A stretch of 64,000 nucleotides of DNA from Sulfomarinibacter sp963741385 (GCA_963741385.1 CAVUHO010000010.1:1674001-1738000); one strand, 5' to 3'. Shown: positions 50,071 to 59,926, counted from the stretch's first letter. The notes: generated by a model not told the origin, from the letters alone. Made by a program: numbers and translations.

Positions 50071-52590
50071 TCATTCAGGCAGCAGATTGCGGCGACGCAA
50101 CAGACGGACCGCCGCGCGGTGCCAGGTGGTGGAGACCCTGTACATCTCCATATCGAGGGTGATGGCCCCGACCTCGAGCAACCGGTCGAGGTGGATGAAG
50201 CACTGGACGCGGTCGTAGCGCGTGACCCGGATCAGGTCGTCGAGGCTGATGCTCTCGTGGGTGACGATGGCGGCGAGCACGAACAGACCGTCCTGCCCCC
50301 CGTCCTCCAGCAGCGCGATGTCCGGTGCCTTGAAGAGGCGAACCCGCACGCTGTTGCCGCGGTCGGGGTCGAGTGAACGGAGGAAGTAGTACAGGGCGGC
50401 ACGCGGGTTACCATCCGAGTAGTCCCACAAAAGGCGCGTGTAACCCTCTTCGGATTCGATCAGGCTCGAGCGGAGCGACACGCCTTCCATCCGGTCGACC
50501 ACGAGGTCGGCATAGTTGAAGCGGATTCCGCTCGCCTGACACCGGGTGCGGATCAGCTCGGTGATCTTGTCTTCGCTCCATCCGGCCAGTTTGCGTTGCG
50601 TCCGGAATACCGTCGCATCGGGTCGCACCGTGCTCAGGTGACGCCACGCGTACTCGCTCATGCTGCACAGCCAGAAGACGTTGCTGCAGGTACGGTTGAC
50701 GAGAGCCGCGAAGGCGCTGAAGGCGTCGTAGCCGCCGACGTCGGCGAGAAAGAGGTGTTGAGCCAGGTCTAGAACCACAACCTGCCGCGGTCCGCTGTAC
50801 AGGGCGCGGCCGAGCTCGCGCGGCCCGGCGTCTACCCCCGCGTCCACCTCCATGAGTTCGACCAGACGCGCGCAGAGATCGGCGGCATCGGTCACCCTCC
50901 GGCCGAGAGTGATGCGCCGGATCTTCAGGTCGTCGCGGCGGATCTGGTTGAGCCAGGTGGTCTTGCCGATGCCGCGTTCGCCGGTCAACAGGAAGCTGCC
51001 CCGCGCGCCGGTATCCCGCCACGTCGTAAGGATCTCGTGCAGCTCCTTCATGCCCGGGAAGTTCTGAACAATTAGCGGTCCGGAGTCGACGGCCTCCTGG
51101 CCGAACGCGTCGACCAGCCCTTCCGGCAGCTCGCCGATGTCGCCTTCCGCGTAGCCCTGCTTCTCGGCCTGCCGTTGGACCCGCTTTCTGAAGAGAAAGG
51201 CGAGGGCCTTCTGGGTCTGCTCGAAACCGAGAGCGAAATCGCGGACAACCGTCGCGGCGCCGCGGCCGGCGAGCCAGACGAATGCCGCTGGCGCGAGCAA
51301 CGCGCCGTACCAGTGCGATCGCGTGGTGCGGAGGGTCGCGGCCAGGCTGCCCGTCGGCTGGAGTTTCAAGAAGGTGTCGACCATCACTCCGCGCCACCGG
51401 AAGAGCTCCGCCAGCACCGCCGCCAACACCACCACCCAGGCGAATTTGACGACCAGGGTGGAAAGGAAACCCTGGCCCATACCCCGCGATACAAGCGTGA
51501 CCAGCGCCATGAAGGCGGAGACCCTGAGCACCACCCGAACGCTGCGCAGCAGCATGGCCCGCCGCGCGTCGGTCGCATCGAGGCCATAGTGGACCGCAAC
51601 GCTGACGAGCATCGATGCCACAACGTCGATGGCGAGGCGGTAGACGCCGTACACCGTCAGGAGGGCCAGCAGGACGGAGATCTCGGTGACCGCGGAGGCC
51701 GGGCCGAGCGCCTTCCGCAGTGCCACGACGGTGAGCAGGAACAGAAACCACGGAGCGATGGTCTCGCACCACCGGAAGAGCCTCTGCGCCATCCGCTTGC
51801 CACCGACGCTGCGCATCGACCGGAACGTCGTGGTGCGGGCCCGTTCCAGCCATCCGCGCCAGCGCCGCCGCGCCCACAGAGCCGCGGCGAGAACTGCCGC
51901 CACCAGCACCAGCCGCGCAAGGGCGGCGCCGACTGCGAACAAGTCGCGGGTCATCTGCGGCACGTCGTCGATCTGGTGCCGGCGCGATACGAAGTGATAG
52001 CGGGCCATCAATGACACTGTGCGCAACTCGCGGGCCAACTGCGGCCGACCCGTGCGCCCGAAGCTGAGCAGGTCGCGGTGGCGTTGGGGGGAGCACGTGT
52101 TCCGCGACCGCTGCCGCAGGTCGACGAGGCGCTTCAACGCCTCGCCGTGCACCTCGACCTGCGGCCACAGCTGTTCGAACTCATCGGCCGTCTCCGCCGA
52201 GCGGAACCGGTCCAGGGCGCGGTCGAGCTCGGACTGTTCGTCGTCCAACGCCGCCACCAGGTCGACGTCGACCTCGTCGACCCCGACGGTTCCGGGCTCG
52301 GCGGCGTCCAGCCGGTCGGCGAGCGCCTGGATGCGCAGGTCGAGGGCCGCGCGGCCGGCCTCGAGGTCGGCGGCGGTCTCGCCGGCAGGTGCGCTCGACG
52401 GGTCGCCCGTCGGCTCGACGACCGGGGCGGCCTCGGTTTCGATGTCGGCGGGGATGGGGCTCACAACCGGTGACGGCGCCGCGGCGGCTTCCGGGGTCGG
52501 GGCAGCTTCCTCGGCCCAGGCGGCCGCGGCGAATCCGGTCAACACCACGGCTGAGAGCGCGAATCCGGTGAATAGGGTGATGCGGTTCAT
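50071..52590 (-). CDS. Multi-spanning membrane protein with P-loop ATPase domain
   Basis: 839 residues. A signal peptide (LFTGFALSAVVLTGFAAAAWA) and a Pro/Ala/Glu-rich stretch are followed by a helical extracytoplasmic region to ~190. About six membrane helices lie at ~210-470. The C-terminal cytoplasmic part has Walker A TGERGIGKTTW (K543), a Walker B-like strand QVVVLDLAQHLFL and a winged-helix-like end (RVQCFIHLDRLLEVGAITLD). It resembles STAND/AAA-type NTPases fused to a membrane sensor. The MscS gene follows directly, so it may modulate the channel or a related stress output. I do not recognise a named family. Confidence 0.75.
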   Translation of the reverse strand: MNRITLFTGFALSAVVLTGFAAAAWAEEAAPTPEAAAAPSPVVSPIPADIETEAAPVVEPTGDPSSAPAGETAADLEAGRAALDLRIQALADRLDAAEPGTVGVDEVDVDLVAALDDEQSELDRALDRFRSAETADEFEQLWPQVEVHGEALKRLVDLRQRSRNTCSPQRHRDLLSFGRTGRPQLARELRTVSLMARYHFVSRRHQIDDVPQMTRDLFAVGAALARLVLVAAVLAAALWARRRWRGWLERARTTTFRSMRSVGGKRMAQRLFRWCETIAPWFLFLLTVVALRKALGPASAVTEISVLLALLTVYGVYRLAIDVVASMLVSVAVHYGLDATDARRAMLLRSVRVVLRVSAFMALVTLVSRGMGQGFLSTLVVKFAWVVVLAAVLAELFRWRGVMVDTFLKLQPTGSLAATLRTTRSHWYGALLAPAAFVWLAGRGAATVVRDFALGFEQTQKALAFLFRKRVQRQAEKQGYAEGDIGELPEGLVDAFGQEAVDSGPLIVQNFPGMKELHEILTTWRDTGARGSFLLTGERGIGKTTWLNQIRRDDLKIRRITLGRRVTDAADLCARLVELMEVDAGVDAGPRELGRALYSGPRQVVVLDLAQHLFLADVGGYDAFSAFAALVNRTCSNVFWLCSMSEYAWRHLSTVRPDATVFRTQRKLAGWSEDKITELIRTRCQASGIRFNYADLVVDRMEGVSLRSSLIESEEGYTRLLWDYSDGNPRAALYYFLRSLDPDRGNSVRVRLFKAPDIALLEDGGQDGLFVLAAIVTHESISLDDLIRVTRYDRVQCFIHLDRLLEVGAITLDMEMYRVSTTWHRAAVRLLRRRNLLPE

Positions 52591-52711
52591 GGGTGTCGTC
52601 TTTCGGACCCGGGATCATACCAGGATTCGGCGGCAACGTGATCCCTCCCCGGCGGGATCGGCGTGTAGACTCTGGCAGGCTCGATAGACCGGAGATCCTG
52701 GGAGGTCAGCT

Positions 52712-53896
52712 GTGGGACGACGACGATTCGACCTGGAGGCAACGGTCGTTGCGGGTACGTTCTTCGCCCTCGGATGTCAGCCGCCGCCCGGCGCCTCAGC
52801 GGGCGCCGGACGGGACCTGCAGATGATCGTCGATCGCACGGTTGCCGACAACGCGATGGTTTCCGGCGCCGCCTTGATTGTGGAGTCGCCGGCGCTCGGC
52901 CTCGATTGGCAGGGCGCTGCGGGGCTCGCAGATCCCTCGACCGCCACCGTGATGACCCCTCTCCACCCGGTGCGCATCGCCAGCAACACCAAGACCTACG
53001 TCGCTGCAGCCGTGCTGCGGCTGGTCGAAGAGGGGAGGCTCGGTATCGACGACCCGATCGCGGACCACCTCCCGGTCGATACGGTCGAGATCCTGGTTGG
53101 CGGCGGGTACCACCCGGAGATGATGACCGTGCGCCACCTCCTCACCCACACCAGCGGCCTCTACGATCACTCGGACTCGCAAAAATACGGTGACGCCATC
53201 CTGGCCGACCCACAGCACCGGTGGACGCGAACCGAACAGCTCGAAGCTGCGATGGCGTGGGGTCAACCGTGGGGCGCGCCGGGTGAGGTCTACACCTACT
53301 GTGATACCGGTTTCGTCCTGTTGGGCGAGATCATTGAACAGGCCAGCGGCCGGCCGCTGCCGGATGCGGTTCGCACCCTCCTTCGATTCGACGAACTGGG
53401 CCTGAGGTCGACATGGTGGGAGGACCTCGAGTCGGCGCCCGTCGGCGTGCCCGCACGTGCCCATCAGTTCATCGACGATGTCGATACCGCTGCTTTCGAC
53501 CCATCGTTTGATCTCTTTGGTGGCGGCGGTCTGGTGTCCACGGTGGGTGAGTTGGCCGTGTTCTACCGCGCCCTGTTCACGGGCGGCGTCTTCTCGGACC
53601 CGGCGACCGTCGATCTGATGCTGACGACCGTCGAGGGTCCACTGCCCAGACCCGACGCCGACGAGACGGCCCTGGCGCCGGGCACCTATCGCATGGGGAT
53701 CTGGGTTCTGGAAATCGCCGGCGTCACGGCCTATGCCCACTCCGGCTTCTGGGGCACGGCGGCCGTCTTCGTGCCGGAACTCGATCTCGCTGTGGCCGCC
53801 ACCGTCAACCAGAACAAGGCCAAGGAGGCGATGTGGGACATGGTCGATCGATCGATCGCCGTTGTCAGACAGCAGCAGGGCGATCCGTCACCCTGA
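52712..53896 (+). CDS. Serine hydrolase, class C beta-lactamase fold (lipoprotein)
   Basis: 394 residues from GTG 52712, with a lipobox-like LGC near residue 22. The SxxK motif is ASNTKTY, the Tyr motif is YCDTGF (YxD instead of the usual YxN), and HSGFWG takes the place of the KTG triad, as in many esterase/peptidase members. Typical context motifs are LLTHTSGLYDH and FGGGGLVSTVGEL. It is probably a periplasmic D-Ala-D-Ala-type peptidase or esterase rather than a true beta-lactamase. Followed directly by a truncated second copy. Confidence 0.88.
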   Translation: MGRRRFDLEATVVAGTFFALGCQPPPGASAGAGRDLQMIVDRTVADNAMVSGAALIVESPALGLDWQGAAGLADPSTATVMTPLHPVRIASNTKTYVAAAVLRLVEEGRLGIDDPIADHLPVDTVEILVGGGYHPEMMTVRHLLTHTSGLYDHSDSQKYGDAILADPQHRWTRTEQLEAAMAWGQPWGAPGEVYTYCDTGFVLLGEIIEQASGRPLPDAVRTLLRFDELGLRSTWWEDLESAPVGVPARAHQFIDDVDTAAFDPSFDLFGGGGLVSTVGELAVFYRALFTGGVFSDPATVDLMLTTVEGPLPRPDADETALAPGTYRMGIWVLEIAGVTAYAHSGFWGTAAVFVPELDLAVAATVNQNKAKEAMWDMVDRSIAVVRQQQGDPSP

Positions 53897-53898
53897 GG

Positions 53899-54288
53899 GT
53901 CGTGCTTGCCGCACCACCCGACCGACGCCACCGTTGGACCCGAACTGAGCAGCTCGAATCGGCCATGGAGTGGGGCGATCCCTACGGGCCGCCGGGCGAG
54001 GTCTACCGCTACTGCGACACCGGCTACATCCTGCTCGGCGGGGTCCTCGAACAGGTCACGGGCCGGCCCATGCCCGACGCGATCCGTGAGCTCGTGAACT
54101 ACGACCGGCTCGGTCTGCACTCCACGTGGTTCGAAAGCCTCGAACCCAGACCGGACGGAGTGCCGGAGCTGGCGCACCAGTTCTGGCTCGGTGTCGATGT
54201 GACAACCATCAACCAGGCCGAGTCCGGCGACGAGTTGAATGAGATGGTCGCGGGCGCGATCGAAATACTGGCTAACCACCGTCCATAA
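53899..54288 (+). pseudogene. Truncated paralogue of the serine hydrolase
   Basis: From about 53920 the sequence repeats the middle of the preceding gene in another frame. HRWTRTEQLESAMEWGDPYG matches HRWTRTEQLEAAMAWGQPWG, and the similarity continues through YCDTGYILLG to the residues around AHQF. It then jumps to a family-like C terminus (NEMVAGAIEILANHRP). The SxxK region and the HxG region are missing, so it cannot be active. It is a remnant of a tandem duplication with internal deletion. Its end overlaps the convergent M23 gene by 17 bases. Confidence 0.75.
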
Positions 54289-54796
54289 AGGGCCACGGGT
54301 CCACCGGTATGCCGTTGCGGACCACCTCGTAGTGAAGGTGTGGGCCGGAGGCGTTGCCGCTCTTGCCGACCTCGCCGATGACCTCGCCGGCCTTGACCCG
54401 TTCACCGCGCTCGACCTTGATCTTCTTGAGGTGGGCGAAGCGGGTCGAGACGCCGTTGCCGTGATCGATGACCACTGTCCTGCCGTAGTCGCCGGACCGT
54501 TCGGCGACCACCACTTTGCCGGCGGCGGTCGCCCGCACCGGAGTGCCTTTGGGCGCCGAGAGGTCGACCCCCTGGTGCCATGTCCCGGATCGCCGCGAAC
54601 CGAAGCCCGACGACACCGACGCCACCCTCGGGTCTACCGGCCAGCCTGTGGGGATGTTGGTTTCGCGATCGACTTTCCCGCCCGAAGCGCAGCCGAAGGC
54701 AACGCCGAAGGCGGCTGCCAGCGGGAGAATACAGAGCCGTGGAACACGTCGGATCACGTGGTCATTATCCCCCGGCCTTTCCGCACGCGGTTCCAC
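54272..54796 (-). CDS. M23-family peptidase lipoprotein (LytM type)
   Basis: 174 residues (or 161 from the GTG at 54757). Lipobox-like AFGC follows a hydrophobic stretch (LCILPLAAAFGVAFGC). The LytM domain has the zinc motifs WHQGVDLSAPKGTPV (HxxxD) and GPHLHYEV (HxH). It should cleave peptidoglycan cross-bridges or activate amidases from the envelope. It lies downstream of the MerR-type gene on the same strand, separated from it by a heptamer array. Confidence 0.9.
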   Translation of the reverse strand: MEPRAERPGDNDHVIRRVPRLCILPLAAAFGVAFGCASGGKVDRETNIPTGWPVDPRVASVSSGFGSRRSGTWHQGVDLSAPKGTPVRATAAGKVVVAERSGDYGRTVVIDHGNGVSTRFAHLKKIKVERGERVKAGEVIGEVGKSGNASGPHLHYEVVRNGIPVDPWPFMDGG

Positions 54797-54843
54797 TCCT
54801 CCCTGAACACTTGATCGTTGATTGTCGGTGGGGGTGCGGCCGG

Positions 54844-54878
54844 GAATTCAGAATTCAAAATTCAGAATTCAAAATTCC
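54844..54878 (-). repeat. Heptamer array I
   Basis: Five units (GAATTCA, GAATTCA, AAATTCA, GAATTCA, AAATTCC) end exactly at the stop codon of the MerR-type gene. On that gene's sense strand the array is T-rich and is followed by CCCGGCCGCACCCCCACC. Confidence 0.85.
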
Positions 54879-55823
54879 TTACTCTTCCCACGCCTCCCAC
54901 AGCAGCTTTTTGAGGATCCGCGCCACGGCGTCGAGGAGGTAGGCGTCGTCGTCCTTGAGGTTTCGTGCGGAGATGGTCAGCTCGGGCGTGACCAGGGCAC
55001 GCTGCCAGCTTTCGGTGGTGCCGGTCCGGCGCCGCCGGTCGCCGGTCATCGCCCGCTGCAAACGGGCGAGAAACCACCCCAATCGTTCGATCTCGATCGA
55101 AGGCGGGGCCGGGGACTCCTCCGGAACCTCGCCTGGGGGGTCGGCCTTGGTCTCTGGTGGCGGCTGGTGGTTCTTTTTGATTTCGTCCTCGAAGCGGCGC
55201 GCGGGGCGGACGAAGTCATCGTTTTTGACGGACGCGGAGCTGGGTTGAACAGGAGTTGCCGGAGCGGCGTCCTGGACCGATCGACCTCGTGCGATCGTTG
55301 AACCCGGGACCGCAGCGTTGGCGTCCAAGAGGCCGAGCCGAACCCTGCGGTTGAGATCTGAAATCGTCGGCTTCTCGTCTTCTGCCACGTCCATCAAGCC
55401 CTCCGAGATCTCCGCAGCCTCCTCGGCCAGCGCCGATGGTCTGACGGGATCCTGTGCCTCGATCGGGGTCGGGTCGCTGGGGGGAGCCACGGCCGACAGC
55501 GGTTTGAGACCTCCCAGGTCATTGACCAACCGCAGCGGTCTTTCTCCCGCGACCACGCCGGCAATGGTCTCGGACGACACCTGCGTGAGGATGTCGCGGA
55601 TGTCCGCCAGGGTGAGGCTGCCCACCTCTCCCAGGTCCTGCTTCCTTCGGATCATGCGAACAAACTCCAGCCGATCCATGAAGAGCTGTGGGTAGCGGGT
55701 CTTTGGCCCGCGACGACCGACCTTCGGCAACAACCCCTGTTGCACGTAGTAGGCGATCGTGCGTTTGTCGAAACCTGTTCGTTGCTCTATTTCCTCGAGC
55801 GTGAACGTTCGCTGTTCAGACAT
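54879..55823 (-). CDS. MerR-family-like transcriptional regulator
   Basis: 314 residues. The N-terminal winged helix is MerR-type (FTLEEIEQRTGFDKRTIAYYVQQGLLP, then GPKTRYPQLFMDRLEFV...LTLADIRDIL). A long acidic, proline-rich, probably disordered middle (~95-235) follows, then a short helical C terminus rich in Arg and Leu. No cysteine metal-binding loop is seen, so the signal it senses is unknown. It is divergent from the large beta-helix gene and may control it, as MerR proteins often act on the divergent promoter. The shared region 55824-56098 is AT-rich; I saw no clear operator. Confidence 0.82.
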   Translation of the reverse strand: MSEQRTFTLEEIEQRTGFDKRTIAYYVQQGLLPKVGRRGPKTRYPQLFMDRLEFVRMIRRKQDLGEVGSLTLADIRDILTQVSSETIAGVVAGERPLRLVNDLGGLKPLSAVAPPSDPTPIEAQDPVRPSALAEEAAEISEGLMDVAEDEKPTISDLNRRVRLGLLDANAAVPGSTIARGRSVQDAAPATPVQPSSASVKNDDFVRPARRFEDEIKKNHQPPPETKADPPGEVPEESPAPPSIEIERLGWFLARLQRAMTGDRRRRTGTTESWQRALVTPELTISARNLKDDDAYLLDAVARILKKLLWEAWEE

Positions 55824-56098
55824 CGAACGAGCATAACAGAACAGCAGTTGTCAGTCAAAATCCTCATTTTCTTCCTGGCTGCCGATATAAGGTGATTACT
55901 GTGAAAAACTGGTGATTATCTTGTGTGGCGGGGCCTTGGCCCGGAGGAGGTCGATTGCTGTTTAGGTTTTTCGCCTTTGTTGAATATGACTATGGTACTA
56001 TTTGAATTGGCTTGAAAATAGTAATTCTGAGGTCAGACCTGGTCTCTTCGAATCCATCAAATCGTGCTCTCGCCGCACACACTTTCCAAGGAGGACTG

Positions 56099-59000
56099 AT
56101 GTCCATGCACCTGTCACCCCGTTCACTGATTGCGATGCTGACCGTGATCTCCACCCTGATGTTCGGCGCATCGACGCCGGCGTTCGCTACCCAGACCGCG
56201 AAAGCTGTGATGGCGCCGGTCGACAGCGACGGGTATTCGGCCGAGGTGCCGATCCACCTGCCGGCTCGCCGCGAAGCGCCCGCTGCCAAGGATGTGGTTC
56301 TGAAATCCTTGAATCTGCTGCAGAGCGCATCGGGGGCGATCACCATCCTCGTCGAGTCGGTCGATGAGACCGGTGACACAGCGACCGCGGATGACAACGA
56401 CTACACGAGGATCGACAATGCCGTTCAGGCTGTCAAGGCGCTCGGCGACGGTACGATCGTGAGGCTGGTCGGAACCTTCGACTGGACGGAAGAGAATGCC
56501 CTCGCTTCGTGGGCTGCCGACGACTACGGCATCCTGGCCCCGAGCGGTGTGGCCAACGTCACGATCACCTCACCGGCCCTCGGCGATGCCGTCATCATCG
56601 GGCCAGGTGAACTCAAAGACGTGGACGTTTACTGGGAGGGCTTCCTCTACATGTGGGGCGGGCTCTACCAGGGGTGGACGGTCGAAAACCTGGTCGTCCG
56701 AGGTTTCGACTGGTCGATCGGCATGTTCTACGACGTCGGGGGCTCCACCGAGGACTTCAACGGCGTCACCATCCGCAACAACCAGATCGAGATGCCCAAC
56801 GACACTCCCGGTAACTACTCGGCGGGCGTCGGCGAGGTCTTTCAGAACATCGCCTTCCACCTGGGTTTCGGTGAAAACCAGACGATCGAAGGCAACGAGA
56901 TCATCATCCCCGGCAACACCAACGGCGACGATTCGGAACCCGACGCCGTGCTCAAGGCGTCGTGCGTCGCCCTGCAGTCCAACACCTCGGGCGGCAACGC
57001 GTACGATGGGTTGCGGATCGTCGACAACACTATCCGCATCACCGGCGCCCAGGCGGAGGTCCCGGAGATCATCTACGGCATCTGGGAAAATGCGGCCGGC
57101 CACACTTCGAATATCGAGATCAGTGGCAACTCGTTCGTCAACCAACACGTTGACAACGATCCCGCACTCAACGTCCAGCGGGCCTTCCGCGTGACCTCCC
57201 ATTCCTCGGAAACGACAACCGTCACCTATGCCGACAACCTCGTCGTAGGCGCCAACATCGCGATCCACTGGATCGGCGACAACTACACCAGCGGTCCGCA
57301 GGCAGGTCTTTACCCGGTGGTCGTGGAGGGTAATACTCTGCTCGGCAACGGCACCGGGGTGTGGGTCCACACCGACGGGTTGGACAAGCGGGGCGAGGCG
57401 TTCGCCGCCAAGGCCGAGATGTCCGATCTCCGCAAGGCAGTGCTGCGTTCCAATCGCATCGTCGGCAACGCCGTCGGCGTGCGCTCGGACGACGCCGAGG
57501 TGACGGCAGTGAACAACTGGTGGGGTTGCAACGAGGGACCCGGTTCGGCGGGCTGCGACGACGCGCTGTTCAACGGGACCGGTTTCCTCGAGGCCGACCC
57601 GTGGCTGGTCCTCGGCGTCGCGACTGACGACGCTGTCGTGGACGTGGACTCCGACACTGCGGTCCACGCCTCGGTTCAAATGAACTCCTATCCGGATGAT
57701 CTCGGTGAGATCGACTTCCCGGCGGCTGACATCGATTTCTCCGCCACCCGCGGGACGGTACCGAGCACGATGACAACATCCGGCGGCGCAGCCACCACCT
57801 CATTCACGGCGACCGAAGCCGGCATCGGTTTGGTCACCGCGTCGCTCGACAACGCTTCAGCGACGACCACACTGCTGGTCACCGACGACGGGGTTGTCGG
57901 CGTCCAGTCGGTCGAGGAGACCGACGACACCCCGACCCTGGCCGACAACGACTACACCCGCATCAACAACCTGGTGCAGATGGTTGGCGACAATGTCACC
58001 ATCGAGCTCGAAGGCACCTTCGACTGGACGGAAGCTTTCGCGAACATCTCCTGGTCGTTGGGCTCCGACGGCATCGCCGACACCGGCGACGACTACGCCA
58101 TCGCCGCTCCGCCGGGTTTCGAGAACGTCACCATCGGCGCGGCCGAGCTCGGCGACGCGGTGATTCAAGGGCCTGGCGACGTGCCGACTCTCGACTGGGA
58201 GACCTTCCTCGGGATGTGGGACGGCAGCTATTACGGCTGGACCGTGGCGAACCTCGAGATCCGCGGTTTCGACTGGTCGATCGCCATGTTCTACACCACC
58301 GGCGCCGATTTCAACGGCATCACCATCTTCAACAACCGCATCCTGATGCCGGCCGATCAACCCGGCAACTACGCCGCCGACATCGGCGAGCCGTGGCAGA
58401 ACGTCGGCATCCATATGGCCGGCGGTCACGACCAGACCATCGAGGGCAACGAGATCGTCATTCCTGGCAATGCGCTCGCCGACTCCGCCGCGTCCCTCAA
58501 AGCCTCGTCGGTGGCGCTCCAATCCAACACCCACGGCGGCTCGAGCTACGACGGGCTGCGCATCATCGACAACTCCATCCGAATCACGGGCGCGCAGTCG
58601 GCGGACCCGGAGTGGGTCTACGGCATCTGGGAGAACGGACACGCCCACGCATCAGACATCGAAATCAGCGGCAACTCCTTCGTTAACGAAAATCCGGGCA
58701 ACGATCCCTCGCTCAACCTGCAGCGGGCGTTCCGCGTGACCTCGCACTCCTCAGACACGACCACGGTCGTCTATGCCAAAAACCTGGTCGAAGGCGCCAA
58801 CATCGGCATCCACTGGCTGGGTGACAACTACACCAGCCAACCGCCGTCGTCAGTCCTGCCGGTAGTCGTCACCGGCAACACGTTGATCGGCAACGACACG
58901 GCGGTATGGGTCCACACCGACGGGCTCGAATCTCTCGACAAGGCGGCGGCGAAGTCCGTCGGCCCGTCCTCCATGAGCAAGGCCGTCCTCAGCTTCAACC

Positions 59001-59902
59001 GTATCGCCGGCAACGCTGTCGGCGTGCGTTCCGACGACGCCGAAGTTGCGGCCGAGGACAACTGGTGGGGTTGCAACGAGGGACCCAACACCGTCGACTG
59101 CGACACGGCCGAGTACAGCGGCAGCTACGGTTTCCTCGACACCGACACGTGGATCGAGCTCGGGCTTTCGGCGGTGCCGGATGTCGTCCAGATCGGCGCA
59201 TCTTCGACCGCCACAGCGTTCCTGCAGTCGAACGCGGAAACCAAGGTCGGCCCCGGGCCAAACCCGGTTCCCGACGGCACACCGGTGACCTTTGCTGCAA
59301 CCGGCGGCGTCATGAACCCGACAGAGAGCGAAACCCTGTCTGGAACCGCGGCCAGCACCTACACTGCCGGCAGCGTCATCGGCGACTATTCGGTCAGCGT
59401 CACCGTCGATTCGGAGACCGTGTCCGCCGGCGTGGAGGTGGTCGCGTGGGCTGACCTCGCGGTCTCCATCGACCCGGAGGTCCAGTACCTGGACGACGGC
59501 GACACAGCCGAACTGACGATCACGGTGACCAACGACGGACCGGTGGACGCCATGGGTTCCGCGGTCGTCGTTGACTTCCCGGTCGAGCTCGCCTCCGCGG
59601 GCTGGACCTGCGCCGGCAGCGGCGGCGGCGTGTGCAGCGCGAGCGGGACCGGTGACATCGACGAGACCGTCGACCTTCCGGTTGGCGGGAGCGTGGTCTA
59701 TACGGCCTCCGGCACTCTGCCCGACCCCTTCACCAGCTCGATCACCGTCACCGCCTCGGCGGCGACTCCGGTAGGCGTCACGGATCCCGACGCCGGGAAC
59801 AACGATGCCGAGGGTCATGTGATCGCAGTGCACATTTTCAGCGACGGGTTCGAAACGGGCAACACCTCGGCGTGGTCGACCACGGTCGGTCTCGCCCCCT
59901 GA
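56099..59902 (+). CDS. Large secreted beta-helix protein with internal duplication and C-terminal tag
   Basis: 1267 residues. The ATG at 56099 has a strong AAGGAGGACTG site; the frame opens at 56012 but that start lacks one. A signal peptide ends near FGASTPAFAT. Two ~430-residue copies of a right-handed parallel beta-helix domain follow, each beginning VESVDET/VQSVEET and ending in a DNWWGCNEGP/NNWWGCNEGP motif. Both contain VRGFDWSI/IRGFDWSI, NQTIEGNEI/DQTIEGNEI and SNIEISGNSFVN/SDIEISGNSFVN. Then come an Ig-like domain, a DUF11-type repeat (ADLAVSIDPEVQYLDDGDTA) and the tag IFSDGFETGNTSAWSTTVG. The fold is typical of polysaccharide-binding or degrading and adhesive proteins; no catalytic site is identified. 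Confidence 0.88.
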   Translation: MSMHLSPRSLIAMLTVISTLMFGASTPAFATQTAKAVMAPVDSDGYSAEVPIHLPARREAPAAKDVVLKSLNLLQSASGAITILVESVDETGDTATADDNDYTRIDNAVQAVKALGDGTIVRLVGTFDWTEENALASWAADDYGILAPSGVANVTITSPALGDAVIIGPGELKDVDVYWEGFLYMWGGLYQGWTVENLVVRGFDWSIGMFYDVGGSTEDFNGVTIRNNQIEMPNDTPGNYSAGVGEVFQNIAFHLGFGENQTIEGNEIIIPGNTNGDDSEPDAVLKASCVALQSNTSGGNAYDGLRIVDNTIRITGAQAEVPEIIYGIWENAAGHTSNIEISGNSFVNQHVDNDPALNVQRAFRVTSHSSETTTVTYADNLVVGANIAIHWIGDNYTSGPQAGLYPVVVEGNTLLGNGTGVWVHTDGLDKRGEAFAAKAEMSDLRKAVLRSNRIVGNAVGVRSDDAEVTAVNNWWGCNEGPGSAGCDDALFNGTGFLEADPWLVLGVATDDAVVDVDSDTAVHASVQMNSYPDDLGEIDFPAADIDFSATRGTVPSTMTTSGGAATTSFTATEAGIGLVTASLDNASATTTLLVTDDGVVGVQSVEETDDTPTLADNDYTRINNLVQMVGDNVTIELEGTFDWTEAFANISWSLGSDGIADTGDDYAIAAPPGFENVTIGAAELGDAVIQGPGDVPTLDWETFLGMWDGSYYGWTVANLEIRGFDWSIAMFYTTGADFNGITIFNNRILMPADQPGNYAADIGEPWQNVGIHMAGGHDQTIEGNEIVIPGNALADSAASLKASSVALQSNTHGGSSYDGLRIIDNSIRITGAQSADPEWVYGIWENGHAHASDIEISGNSFVNENPGNDPSLNLQRAFRVTSHSSDTTTVVYAKNLVEGANIGIHWLGDNYTSQPPSSVLPVVVTGNTLIGNDTAVWVHTDGLESLDKAAAKSVGPSSMSKAVLSFNRIAGNAVGVRSDDAEVAAEDNWWGCNEGPNTVDCDTAEYSGSYGFLDTDTWIELGLSAVPDVVQIGASSTATAFLQSNAETKVGPGPNPVPDGTPVTFAATGGVMNPTESETLSGTAASTYTAGSVIGDYSVSVTVDSETVSAGVEVVAWADLAVSIDPEVQYLDDGDTAELTITVTNDGPVDAMGSAVVVDFPVELASAGWTCAGSGGGVCSASGTGDIDETVDLPVGGSVVYTASGTLPDPFTSSITVTASAATPVGVTDPDAGNNDAEGHVIAVHIFSDGFETGNTSAWSTTVGLAP

Positions 59903-59926
59903 AGATCTACTCTCGGATTTCATCTG

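Noticed and set aside
52712..53896. True class C beta-lactamase (antibiotic resistance)
   Set aside because: The YxN motif is YCD and KTG is replaced by HSG, the pattern of peptidase/esterase members of the fold.
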